Source of the DNA: Streptococcus sp. S1
GTDB lineage: Bacteria; Bacillota; Bacilli; Lactobacillales; Streptococcaceae
NCBI RefSeq assembly: GCF_034137685.1
Contig: NZ_CP139418.1
Location: forward strand, 124,001-188,000
Direction: 5' to 3'
Length of the DNA stretch: 64,000 bases
Part shown: in pieces, positions 6,133 to 15,077 of the stretch
How positions within the stretch are numbered: the first letter of the stretch is position 1
Layout: every line of letters begins with the position of its first letter
The notes under the pieces: model-generated
The model's database searches: none
What the model was told of the DNA's origin: nothing
What the model saw: the letters and a program-made list of their open reading frames with translations, nothing else
Translations under genes and position numbers: made by a program

Positions 6133-8289
6133 CTATTCGGTTCCAAAATCAGAATCACTCGAGCTTAAACCAGACGGATCCCACTTGTGGTATTTTTGGC
6201 TCTGAAATATTTTAGATTTATCTCTATTTTCAAACTCTTTATCTAACTTCCTTAATCCTTGATAAATATTTGAAGAAGGAATTTCAGATACTCGTGTATC
6301 ATCTCCATTGATAAACAAATTATAAGTATTTTTAGTTAATATTCTATAATGTTTTTTATCATCTGAATTATCAATTTTATTCTCAGAAGCAATATTTTTC
6401 ATTATTTTATCATAGTTTTTTACCGAATTTATTTTAGATGAAAGTTCACCATCTGTATTGTGGTATACAAATGTTTTTAATCCATTCTTTTCTAAATCGT
6501 AAATCTTCATATTTGCTTGCAAGTCATAAGTTAGATCATATTTTACAAATTCATCTTTAGAATCACCTGATAGCCGACGTCCCCCTGTACCAAAGATACT
6601 GCCAGCTAAATATTGCTCACGTTTTGTTATTCTTTGATCATACTCATAATATTTTTCTAAATGATCTGAAAGCGTTGAAGAATCTGATATTTTTTCTCCA
6701 ACTTTTTTCTTGTAAAGATCTGAAAAAGTTACAGCTCCTGCTTTATCGCCAAAATTTAGACTTGAACTTAGATTATTATCAATTTTAACGCCGGAAGAAA
6801 TTAAATCCAGTATTTTATCCGAACCAGGAATAAAAGAACCTAAAGCCATTTTTGCTAAATCAACTGCAAATAAAGCCGCCTCTTTATCCCGTTTTTCTCT
6901 TAACTCACGAATTTCAGATATCGCTTCAGCATCTTGAACTCCATCCCCTGTATTGAAAAATTCTGTTGAATAACTTTTATCTCTACGAATCCCCACAGAA
7001 TCAGGTGCTGATACATTAAATTCAAAACCGTTTTTCCCATTAAATGTTAATCCACTTAAAACAATAGATGTATCAAGTGACATATGGCCCATATAAGGAT
7101 AAACCTTCTTTGACTTTCCAATGCCAACTGCGTACAGTGATTCAAATAAACTTGTTAAAACTCCAGCACGTTTTATGTGTTCATTAAATCCTTCAAGTTG
7201 AGGTTGGATTTTAAGTTTCTCCGCTTCATAATTCTTAAATTTACTTTCACTATCATTTGTTTTAGGAAAATCAGGAACTAGAGCCTTTGCCAATTCAGTT
7301 ATTGTTTGAGCATACCTATCTCCAGCCAAGACTAAATTCTCAAAATAGGCTTTTGCTTTTTCTTGGTCTTGATTAGAAATTGCTTGAATATAAGTACGAA
7401 GATTTTCCATTGCAGGACTCTTATCTTTTTCCACATTTGAAAATTCTTTATTAACTCGGTTATAAACAATATCCATCATCGCATGGCTAACTTTTGTCGT
7501 ATCTACACTCCCCAATGCTGTAAAAAATCCTGTTGGAGCGCTATATCCATGTTCTCCTAAAATAACCTTAAGAACTTTAGCATCCCCCTCATTTTGAATG
7601 GAATCCAGAAAATCCATATTTTGTTCGTTCAAATAACCTTTGGAGATTAAATCCATTGCTGTATTTAAACTAAAACTACTGATAAATCTTGCGTTATCTA
7701 ATGTTGCTTTCACACCAACCAAACGTTCACTTACCACAGTTAAACTACTAATAAATTGCTTTAAATTATTCTCTAATTCATCATGAGTTGTTTGACGTTC
7801 ATCTCCATGTTTTGCTAAATTCATTGCTATGGAGTGTGCACGTGCTCCCGCATCTCTTGTAAATTCAACTGCTCCTGGTTCTAGGGCTAGTGCTTTACTT
7901 GCTACTTGAATTGCAGCATCAAGATCTTCACTTTTTTCCAAAAACTCTTTACTTTTTGTTTCCCCTAACCATGTCTTAATACTTTGGATATCTGCTGCTT
8001 TTGTCTTTACCACTTCAGAAGAAAAACCAGCCGCCGTCAATCCTGTTTCATATTTAAGGACTGCCTCACTATATAATTCTAATGTTAATGGATATGAATC
8101 ATGTAATGTTTGTGATAAAGAATTCAACTTTGCTATAAAGGCTTTAATGGCATTTGCCTCTTGTCCCGTCACTTTTGCTTCAATTTTCCTCTGAACAGAT
8201 GATATCTGACTTCGGTACTCTACTGCAGCTTCTTTTGTTTTATTACCGTGATCAAGTAATCCACTTTTTGAAATAACTGTAACGGTCAT
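6133..8289 (-). CDS. LXG-like type VII secretion effector (candidate toxin)
   Basis: The product has 718 residues; the ATG at 8289 follows GTAGGAGGT. The first ~200 residues are long amphipathic helices without a signal peptide, as in LXG/WXG100-type T7SS targeting domains. The middle (about 250-450) is mixed, and a weakly hydrophobic stretch lies near residues 470-497 (FAVDLAKMALGSFIPG). The C-terminal ~200 residues are polar and rich in N, D, K and Y, where a toxic domain would be expected, and end in DSDFGTE. No catalytic motif stands out. It lies three bases after a small helical partner and before a membrane-anchored protein, the normal order partner-effector-immunity. It sits directly behind essC in AT-rich DNA, suggesting exchange as cargo. 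Effector function is inferred. Confidence 0.75.
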   Translation of the reverse strand: MTVTVISKSGLLDHGNKTKEAAVEYRSQISSVQRKIEAKVTGQEANAIKAFIAKLNSLSQTLHDSYPLTLELYSEAVLKYETGLTAAGFSSEVVKTKAADIQSIKTWLGETKSKEFLEKSEDLDAAIQVASKALALEPGAVEFTRDAGARAHSIAMNLAKHGDERQTTHDELENNLKQFISSLTVVSERLVGVKATLDNARFISSFSLNTAMDLISKGYLNEQNMDFLDSIQNEGDAKVLKVILGEHGYSAPTGFFTALGSVDTTKVSHAMMDIVYNRVNKEFSNVEKDKSPAMENLRTYIQAISNQDQEKAKAYFENLVLAGDRYAQTITELAKALVPDFPKTNDSESKFKNYEAEKLKIQPQLEGFNEHIKRAGVLTSLFESLYAVGIGKSKKVYPYMGHMSLDTSIVLSGLTFNGKNGFEFNVSAPDSVGIRRDKSYSTEFFNTGDGVQDAEAISEIRELREKRDKEAALFAVDLAKMALGSFIPGSDKILDLISSGVKIDNNLSSSLNFGDKAGAVTFSDLYKKKVGEKISDSSTLSDHLEKYYEYDQRITKREQYLAGSIFGTGGRRLSGDSKDEFVKYDLTYDLQANMKIYDLEKNGLKTFVYHNTDGELSSKINSVKNYDKIMKNIASENKIDNSDDKKHYRILTKNTYNLFINGDDTRVSEIPSSNIYQGLRKLDKEFENRDKSKIFQSQKYHKWDPSGLSSSDSDFGTE

Positions 8290-8292
8290 AAA

Positions 8293-8652
8293 TTACCTCC
8301 TACTTTTCTTCCTATCCATTTTTTCATATTCTTTTCGAGCAATTGCATCTGTAAGTTGTGTATCTAATGATCTCCTCACTGCGTCCAATCTTATAATCTC
8401 TGCATTGATAGCATCAATTGTAGCTTGTTTATATGTTTTATCAAGATCCTCTCTTCCGTCAACGATAACCTTACTTTCCTGAAGTCTTTGTTCGTCATAT
8501 TTTGTTCCAAACACATGCAACTTTTCATAGCCTTCCATTACATCATCTACGTTAAGATCCACACCTTGAACTTTAGTTAGTGCACTTCTCAAAGCTTGAA
8601 CCTTTTGATCAACCTGTGCTATCTGGCTTTTGAGATTACTTGCTTCACTCAT
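8293..8652 (-). CDS. Small helical T7SS partner protein (DUF5082-like)
   Basis: The ATG at 8652 has AAAGGAAAG seven bases upstream and gives 119 residues; an upstream TTG overlapping essC is less likely. The protein is predicted all helix with a coiled-coil character (residues 3-35 and 65-115) and a basic C-terminus ending RKKSRR. Proteins of this size and make-up (DUF5082/Lap1 type) precede LXG effectors in Firmicutes and bind their LXG domain to form the secreted complex. It starts 17 bases after essC and ends three bases before the effector gene. Family assignment is by length, helix pattern and position only. Confidence 0.7.
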   Translation of the reverse strand: MSEASNLKSQIAQVDQKVQALRSALTKVQGVDLNVDDVMEGYEKLHVFGTKYDEQRLQESKVIVDGREDLDKTYKQATIDAINAEIIRLDAVRRSLDTQLTDAIARKEYEKMDRKKSRR

Positions 8653-8668
8653 TTTCACTTTCCTTTCT

Positions 8669-11600
8669 TTAGTCAATAAATACTTTTATAGTTTGAGCTA
8701 TACCATCTACAACAAAATAATTCACTTGTTTTGGTAACACTGGCTCTCTTAAAGTTTTATTTAAAATATTGATAAGTTGTTGATCATTTTGTCTCACTGC
8801 TAAAATAGCCTGTTTATAATTTCTAATTGCTTTTGATGCTATATCAATCTTACGCACTAGAGCTGGTGTAGCTAATACTGCGGTTAGGAAACCAACCTGA
8901 TGGCCTTTTTCAAAAAGTTTAGTAAGAATTCTAATGTCCTCATCATTTAACAAATCAACAATTTCAGATAAGTTATACACAATAAAAGTTGTTGTGTAAT
9001 TTGTCTCATTTTCCGCAAATCGATCATCCATTTTAACCGAAATAGTTTGAATCATTTCATGTAATTTCTCTTTATCTGAAATTAGTGTTACAGAAGAATC
9101 AATATTATTTATTTGATGATATTCTGGTGCGAGTATAATTGTCTTTTTACCAAGTTTTACACTCATCGAAGCAAGATGTTTTGTAATTTGTGACATTTGT
9201 TCTTCTTTTTCAAGAATATAAGCCAAATGACCTCGTTTTACATTCCATCCCATTGCCTTCGCAGTTTCCATGTCTAACCCAACAGGAATTTCACCTTCCT
9301 CCAGCAAAGTTGCTACATCCTCACGTCCATAGAAGGCTGCTTCTGTCAACTCATCTGGCACCATTGGAATGCCTGCTGGGGTGTGGCCTGTCCACATCTC
9401 TTTGAGGCTTTGGACTTGGTCGCGGAGGTTGTTGATGATTTGAATATCATTATCTCCAGCGACTGGTAGGGCGAACTGGACAACATCGACTTCGTCACGT
9501 TTCATGAGTGCCCGTCCCTTGATGTCTTCCATCGTAGCTGCTAGTGGGGTTGCTCCCACGATACCGCGGACTTCAGAGATATCATTTTGTGGCAAGGTCA
9601 GCTGGTGCTTGAAGTTTGAATAGAGCTGAGCCCGTAGGTTGTTCTGACGGCTAGCTGTGATGATCAAGTGCACACCAATGCTGAGACCTTCACGAGAGAT
9701 CCGCATGAAGAGCTTGAAGAGGTCTGTTTCATAAGGCTCGTCCTTCATAGACTCATAGCTATCCATGAGGATGACCATGGTTGGCTCTTGCTTACCGGTC
9801 ACTTCACGGTAGAGAGCGATGGTGCCAACACCATGCTCAGAGAGAAGTTTCTTGCGGCGATCCAACTCGCGGTTGATGATCCGGATGAATTTCTGGATTT
9901 TCTCTGTCTGATCGAGTAGCAAGCTATCGGCCACATGTGGCAATTGAGTCAAGGGTGCCAGACCATTGGTTCCGAAATCCAGCAGGTACATGGTCAGATT
10001 TTCTGGACTCTGCTTGCGAGCTAGATCCATTGCGGCTGTCTGTAGGAAAGTGGTCTTTCCTGTACCTGGACTTCCGTAAAGGAGGATATTTCCATCTTTT
10101 GACAGATCGATGGCGACAGCTTCTTGCTTTTGCGCTTGCGGGATATCGGCGACCCCGATCAGGACGCTTGGAGCTGTCCGTTTTTGCCAAGCCTCGATCG
10201 GTACGACTTTGTCCAACTCATCCAGCGTGATCCGCTCTTTGAGCGGTGGCAACCATGGTTGGGCCACAGCTGCGATGCCTTCTTGTTGGTGCAAGTGATT
10301 GATCTCTTGTACGATCACATCTAGCTCTGTTGGCACTTCCTTGATTTCTTCTGCCATATCCAGACCAGAGAGGTCTTGGTTGAGGACTTCGTATTGGCCC
10401 AGTTCATTGATCAAGTAGATGGTATGGTCTTCGATCCCTAGCTGATCCTTCTCAGGCTGGTAGTCTGCTCCTGACCAAGCGGTTTGGAAAAGTTCATAGA
10501 CTTCGTTATTCCCGACTTGGAGGTAGGCCCGACCGGTCTGGGTGATCTCAGCCGCATCTGCTGTCCGCAGCATCTCCATCGAGTCGCCACGGTCTGCCAC
10601 CTTGAGGGCTAGCTTGAAGCGGGAGTTGGACCAGATCTGGTCATCCACGACCCCAGAAGGTTTTTGCGTTGCAAGGATCAAGTGCACCCCGAGGGAACGC
10701 CCGACACGCGCGATAGAGACCAATTCCTTGATGAAGTCTGGTTGGTTGACCTTGAGTTCGGCGAACTCATCACTGATCAAGAAGAGGTGAGGTAGCGGTT
10801 CTGTCGCTTCACCGAGTTTAAATTTCTTTTGGTATTGGTTGATATGGTTAACCCCATATTGACCAAAGAGCCGCTCCCGACGATGGATCTCCGCATTGAT
10901 AGAGGCCAAGGCCCGCATGGACTGGGCACCATCCAAGTTGGTAATGGTTCCAAGCAAGTGAGGCAGATCCTTGAAGAGGTTGGCCATTCCCCCACCCTTG
11001 TAGTCGATGAGGAGGAAAGCCACATCATGTGGGTGGAAGTTGACGGCAAGGCTCAGGATATAGGACTGAATGGTTTCAGACTTACCAGAACCAGTTGTAC
11101 CTGCGATCAAACCATGTGGCCCATGAGCTTTTTCATGGAGATTGAGGTAGACCAAATCGTCCTTCCCGCGCAGACCAATCGGCACTGCCAAACTTTGGTA
11201 AGGAGCATGGCTCTCCCAACGACTCAAGACCTTAAGATCATTGAAGGTTTCCGCTTGATACATTTCAAGGAAGGTCACCGAGTCCGGAATTGAGCTCTTG
11301 AGCTGTTGGATATGTTTCAGTGGGGCTAGGCCACGCGAGATGGCTTCCTTGTCATAACCTTCAGGGAAGTGATCCAATTGGAAGTCGAGCTCCCGAAGAA
11401 CCCCTTCTTGCAAGAGCAATTGCCCCTGGTTGCGGTCCTTGATGGAGATAACGGTTTGGATATTTTCAGAAAGAGATGAGAGTACGTCTGCCACATAGAT
11501 AATGGAGCATCCTAGCTCTGTCGGATCCTCACGGAAGAACTCCATAATGACATGGTCCAAAATCAAGGTTTCATCGGTGATGAGCACCACATAGTGAGGG

Positions 11601-13084
11601 TGGAAGATCTTGGTATCATTGGCTTTTTCTTCCTCTTTTTGCGCCTTGCGGAGCTTGAGGATTTGGTTGAGACTGTTCAAGACCTGATCGCGTGTCCGCT
11701 GATTGTAGACGAAGCTACGGACATTCATATCTTGTAGGGTCGCATGAGGCAACCAGCGCATCCAATCCCAGCTTTCTTTTTCCTCTTCTGGAATGATCGG
11801 AATAATGGTCAGATCATGGTAAGAGTGAAAGACAGCCAATTGGGCAACCAGGATTTGCAACTGCTCTAGCACGATAGGACGAGGGCCAACATACCCTACA
11901 GGTCCCCGATTGAGGCTGGCTACAATCGGAAGATTGTCGATCTTTTGATGAGCTTGGAACAGAGCATAGCCTTCTTCTTCCAAGGCATCTTTCTTCCCAC
12001 TGCGCTCTTCCTGACCATATTTGAGCTCATAGCTGGTTGGAACCTTGCCCAAGCCCAAACGATAGGCCAAAAAGTCAAAATGAAGGGGTGTTTTTTCGTA
12101 GATCCGCGAGTCATAGCGTTTGACCATCTTGGTCAAGTCCTCGATCGCTGGGAAATGGTAAAACATGCCTTCTCGCTGCTTCCGAGATAGCTGTTCCAAG
12201 TCCTTGGCCTTGTCTTTGAGATAGAGATGGTAGAGCTCCACGCGCTCTTTCTTGTCTTCTTTGTATTTTTTACGATTCTTGAAGAATCCTTGGACCGAAA
12301 AGATCACACTGACCACAGACATGGATACTGTCGCGATGATATAGAGCCCCCGCGGTTGGAAAATGGTGATCAAGAGAGTCACCCCAACCATGATGAGGGG
12401 TGGCATGATTAACTTCAAGAGTTCATCTGATGGCTTTTGAGGCTCCGCTCCCGGAGGATTGATCAAGATCTTGTCTTCCGAACTCCGGTAGATGATCCGC
12501 GGAGACCGGTGGTACTCGGGATAGTCCTTGTAGAAGTCGTAACGCGAATGCAAGCGTGGCACCAGATAAGGACTTACTTCGACAGCCCCTTCCACGCCAA
12601 ATTCTTCTGGATAGAGCTTAAAGGTCACATCTCCAATAGCCAGCTCATCCCCAAAGGCCAGTGGAAAAGTCGCTTCACTAACGAGTTTGTGGTTATGGTA
12701 GAGTTTTCCGGATAAGAGCTGACAAGTCCAAGTCTGATCTTTTTTCACAAGGAGAAAGCGTACTGGATAGTGCAAGCGCACATCCGCACCCTTTTCATCT
12801 GCTACGAGGATTTCTTCCTTGTCGAGCAGTTCATAGGTATGGACTTCCCCTGTCGCTAAGTAGCAGACCACATCCCCAAGAATCTTGCTATTTTCGAGCA
12901 CACCCTTGTCTTCACCATACTGGTAGAAGATTTCTCCTTGACTCCATTGGAAATGAAGGGGATTTTCTTGTAAAGCCAAGGTCAACTGAGCTGTTTCTTG
13001 ATTCGATACGGTGGCTGTTTTTCCCTCTTCTAGCGCTAGCTCATAGCGAAAACCTCTTTTATAGAGTATGATACGTTTTTTCAT
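8669..13084 (-). CDS. essC: Type VIIb secretion ATPase EssC
   Basis: EssC is the 1471-residue motor of the secretion system, close to the usual ~1480. Two FHA-type domains fill about residues 1-190 and two membrane spans lie at 224-243 and 247-268. The first FtsK/SpoIIIE domain has Walker A GTTGSGKS (662-669) and Walker B LFLISDEF (767-774). The second has Walker A GSPGTGKT (1004-1011) and VILMDSYE (1104-1111). A third, degenerate ATPase-like domain follows (1240-1471) without a clear P-loop. The start at 13084 has AAGGAGTAG upstream. From about codon 1275 (base ~9260) the DNA turns visibly AT-richer, like the cargo genes behind it, which fits the known variable EssC C-terminus that sets cargo choice. 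A broken duplicate lies at 3916-4410. Confidence 0.97.
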   Translation of the reverse strand: MKKRIILYKRGFRYELALEEGKTATVSNQETAQLTLALQENPLHFQWSQGEIFYQYGEDKGVLENSKILGDVVCYLATGEVHTYELLDKEEILVADEKGADVRLHYPVRFLLVKKDQTWTCQLLSGKLYHNHKLVSEATFPLAFGDELAIGDVTFKLYPEEFGVEGAVEVSPYLVPRLHSRYDFYKDYPEYHRSPRIIYRSSEDKILINPPGAEPQKPSDELLKLIMPPLIMVGVTLLITIFQPRGLYIIATVSMSVVSVIFSVQGFFKNRKKYKEDKKERVELYHLYLKDKAKDLEQLSRKQREGMFYHFPAIEDLTKMVKRYDSRIYEKTPLHFDFLAYRLGLGKVPTSYELKYGQEERSGKKDALEEEGYALFQAHQKIDNLPIVASLNRGPVGYVGPRPIVLEQLQILVAQLAVFHSYHDLTIIPIIPEEEKESWDWMRWLPHATLQDMNVRSFVYNQRTRDQVLNSLNQILKLRKAQKEEEKANDTKIFHPHYVVLITDETLILDHVIMEFFREDPTELGCSIIYVADVLSSLSENIQTVISIKDRNQGQLLLQEGVLRELDFQLDHFPEGYDKEAISRGLAPLKHIQQLKSSIPDSVTFLEMYQAETFNDLKVLSRWESHAPYQSLAVPIGLRGKDDLVYLNLHEKAHGPHGLIAGTTGSGKSETIQSYILSLAVNFHPHDVAFLLIDYKGGGMANLFKDLPHLLGTITNLDGAQSMRALASINAEIHRRERLFGQYGVNHINQYQKKFKLGEATEPLPHLFLISDEFAELKVNQPDFIKELVSIARVGRSLGVHLILATQKPSGVVDDQIWSNSRFKLALKVADRGDSMEMLRTADAAEITQTGRAYLQVGNNEVYELFQTAWSGADYQPEKDQLGIEDHTIYLINELGQYEVLNQDLSGLDMAEEIKEVPTELDVIVQEINHLHQQEGIAAVAQPWLPPLKERITLDELDKVVPIEAWQKRTAPSVLIGVADIPQAQKQEAVAIDLSKDGNILLYGSPGTGKTTFLQTAAMDLARKQSPENLTMYLLDFGTNGLAPLTQLPHVADSLLLDQTEKIQKFIRIINRELDRRKKLLSEHGVGTIALYREVTGKQEPTMVILMDSYESMKDEPYETDLFKLFMRISREGLSIGVHLIITASRQNNLRAQLYSNFKHQLTLPQNDISEVRGIVGATPLAATMEDIKGRALMKRDEVDVVQFALPVAGDNDIQIINNLRDQVQSLKEMWTGHTPAGIPMVPDELTEAAFYGREDVATLLEEGEIPVGLDMETAKAMGWNVKRGHLAYILEKEEQMSQITKHLASMSVKLGKKTIILAPEYHQINNIDSSVTLISDKEKLHEMIQTISVKMDDRFAENETNYTTTFIVYNLSEIVDLLNDEDIRILTKLFEKGHQVGFLTAVLATPALVRKIDIASKAIRNYKQAILAVRQNDQQLINILNKTLREPVLPKQVNYFVVDGIAQTIKVFID

Positions 13085-13087
13085 AGA

Positions 13088-14377
13088 CTACTCCTTGTGT
13101 TCGCTAGACTCTGTTGAGCTTGCAGCTGTAGAAGACGAGCTTTCTGTTGAGGAGCCTTTTGTAGACGAAGCCGTTGTTGAGTTGCTGGTGGATTCTTTGG
13201 TTTCATCTATCTCTGCTTCCAAGAGTTTAGAGCGAGCATCCCAGTATTTTTTGTATTCGCCCTCGAGCTCAGAAAGTTTCTTCTCGCGCTGTTCACCAGA
13301 GAGTTTTTCGCTATCACGCGTCGCCTTGATTTCTTTACGAAGGGCATAGATGATCAAGTCTGAATCGTCGATCCGCTTGGCTGTATCCAGCGCTTGGGTA
13401 AAGTCATGACGGCCGATATAGACCCAGTAGTGGAGATAGAGGCTATCTGACTTGAGCGTGACGTTGTTAAGGATGACCTTCTTTTGGTCCTCTGAGAAAT
13501 TCAAGCCTTGCAAATAAGACGTCGCCAACTCATATTTCTGTGTCATTGGAAGACTACTTGGAGCCACTCCCTCCAATTCATCGATCACACCGGTATAGTC
13601 TACCTTGAGATAGGCTGTATCCGCTTGAAGCAACTTTTCTTTAAAGGGTGCTTGGAAAAAGACCAAATAGATCAAAGGCAAGAGGAGGAAGGCCACTACA
13701 GTTGAAAGCCACACTGTTGCCAACTTAAAGATTCGGTGTTGACGGCTTGAAACCAAGGTTAAGGTCTTTTCTTCCTCTTCCTTGCGTTCCTGGTAGGCTT
13801 TCTCTAAGAGAGCTTTCATCTCTTCTAAGCTAGTAGCATCACGGATTTCTACCAAGAAATCTGGTAGATCTTCTAATTCGAGTGTACCTTGATAGAGCTC
13901 CATGAAATCCCAGTCCCCAAAAAGAGTGACAGCATAGCACTTGGCCTGACGCAAGAATTCAACCTGATCCCACTTGCGTGGCACCATCATTCCCGGAACC
14001 CCGCGATAAGCGATCTTGACTTGCGCATCCTTGGTCACAAACAAATTGATAGGATGCAACATAAAGGTCACCGGAAGCTCCAAGGCTGGCGCCAAATCCA
14101 AGACATTAATGGCTAGACGCAGACGGTCTGAAACCGGTAATGCCTGGATTTCTTCAGCACTCAAGCCTAGCGCATCTGTCTGATAGGTCAGATGAATCTG
14201 GTCTTGATCAGCTGTCATGCTCTGCTCTAAAAACAAGGGATGATGGAGATCCAAAATCCATAAATTGCGTAAATCCTGGCTATCCACTTCTGAACGCTTG
14301 AGGTCCAATCGCCAGCTCGTTTCTTCTTTTTCAAAGCGGAAGACTTGTTCTTCCAGTGTAAATTGTTCTTCTTTCAC
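13088..14377 (-). CDS. essB: Type VIIb secretion membrane protein EssB
   Basis: The most likely start is the GTG at 14377, with GAGGAG just upstream inside the end of esaB; this gives 429 residues. The soluble N-terminal part (to about 215) has the pseudokinase-like fold of EssB/YukC. One membrane span follows at about 218-242, then an extracytoplasmic helical domain, and a low-complexity tail rich in S, T and E from about 395. EssB contacts EssC and EsaA in the channel. It is three bases from essC. The Ser/Thr-rich tail is longer than I would expect but unlikely to affect function. Confidence 0.95.
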   Translation of the reverse strand: MKEEQFTLEEQVFRFEKEETSWRLDLKRSEVDSQDLRNLWILDLHHPLFLEQSMTADQDQIHLTYQTDALGLSAEEIQALPVSDRLRLAINVLDLAPALELPVTFMLHPINLFVTKDAQVKIAYRGVPGMMVPRKWDQVEFLRQAKCYAVTLFGDWDFMELYQGTLELEDLPDFLVEIRDATSLEEMKALLEKAYQERKEEEEKTLTLVSSRQHRIFKLATVWLSTVVAFLLLPLIYLVFFQAPFKEKLLQADTAYLKVDYTGVIDELEGVAPSSLPMTQKYELATSYLQGLNFSEDQKKVILNNVTLKSDSLYLHYWVYIGRHDFTQALDTAKRIDDSDLIIYALRKEIKATRDSEKLSGEQREKKLSELEGEYKKYWDARSKLLEAEIDETKESTSNSTTASSTKGSSTESSSSTAASSTESSEHKE

Positions 14378-14378
14378 C

Positions 14379-14621
14379 TTACCACTCCTCAATCTCGATC
14401 AGATCACCACTTGTGATCGGATACTCTTGTACTACCTTGCCTTCATCTAGCAAGATGCCCTTATTTACCACGCGCAACTGATACTTACTTCTAGGCTCCA
14501 TGGTAGACCCAAAGATCTGATCCAATTCCCGAATCAAGCGTCGCACCTCCATCCGCGTTGGGATTCGGAGGTCATGGCTTGCACCATTCATACGGAAGGT
14601 GACATTGATATGTTGGTCCAT
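14379..14621 (-). CDS. esaB: Ubiquitin-like T7SS protein EsaB
   Basis: The product has 80 residues, matching the EsaB/YukD family: a small beta-grasp protein in the cytoplasm that regulates or assembles the system. The pattern INVTFRMNGASHDLRIP, then a helix, then KGILLDEGKVVQEYPI and a final SGDLIEIEEW is typical. The ATG directly follows the essA stop, and the end carries the ribosome binding site for essB, so translation is probably coupled. Confidence 0.93.
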   Translation of the reverse strand: MDQHINVTFRMNGASHDLRIPTRMEVRRLIRELDQIFGSTMEPRSKYQLRVVNKGILLDEGKVVQEYPITSGDLIEIEEW

Positions 14622-15077
14622 TTAGGCCTCTTTTCTATAAATTCGATAGGAAATATAGCCAGCAATCCCAAAGAGAAGGGCACTCCAAGCCAGCATTTGC
14701 AAGGCTGGAATAAAATCCGACAAACTAGCCGAATTGTCCTCTACATTGGACTCAAATTTAGATAATTTTTGATTTTCAGGCTGGAACAGGTCCGCTTCAG
14801 GCTCTGTTTTTTTCTTTCCCTTTATAGCAGAAAACAACTGGCCGTCTGAATCGGTCAATTGTTTCTCTTGCTTGCGTTTTTCATCTATTAATTTTTTCTG
14901 ATCCTTCTCATTGAAAAGAGACTCAGTGGCATCCAATTGGCCACCAAGTGTCTTTTCCTGTTCTGTCTCAAGACGTGAGTTGTTGACCTGAAGACGATTA
15001 TCAATAAAATCATCTGCAGAAACAACAGCTACTGGCAAGAGACTAAAGACAAAGAGAAGATACATCATTTTTTTCAT
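14622..15077 (-). CDS. essA: Type VIIb secretion protein EssA
   Basis: The product has 151 residues. An N-terminal signal sequence (1-21, ending VVSADD) is followed by a charged, helical extracytoplasmic part (25-120) and a C-terminal membrane span (about 126-145, MLAWSALLFGIAGYISY). The ATG at 15077 overlaps the esaA TGA as ATGA, showing translational coupling. Length, topology and position between esaA and esaB identify it as EssA, a small integral part of the channel complex. Confidence 0.92.
   Translation of the reverse strand: MKKMMYLLFVFSLLPVAVVSADDFIDNRLQVNNSRLETEQEKTLGGQLDATESLFNEKDQKKLIDEKRKQEKQLTDSDGQLFSAIKGKKKTEPEADLFQPENQKLSKFESNVEDNSASLSDFIPALQMLAWSALLFGIAGYISYRIYRKEA

Noticed and set aside
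10829..11293. Plus-strand open frame of 154 codons opposite essC
   Set aside because: It is antisense to the conserved first ATPase domain of essC, with no ribosome binding site or protein-like features.
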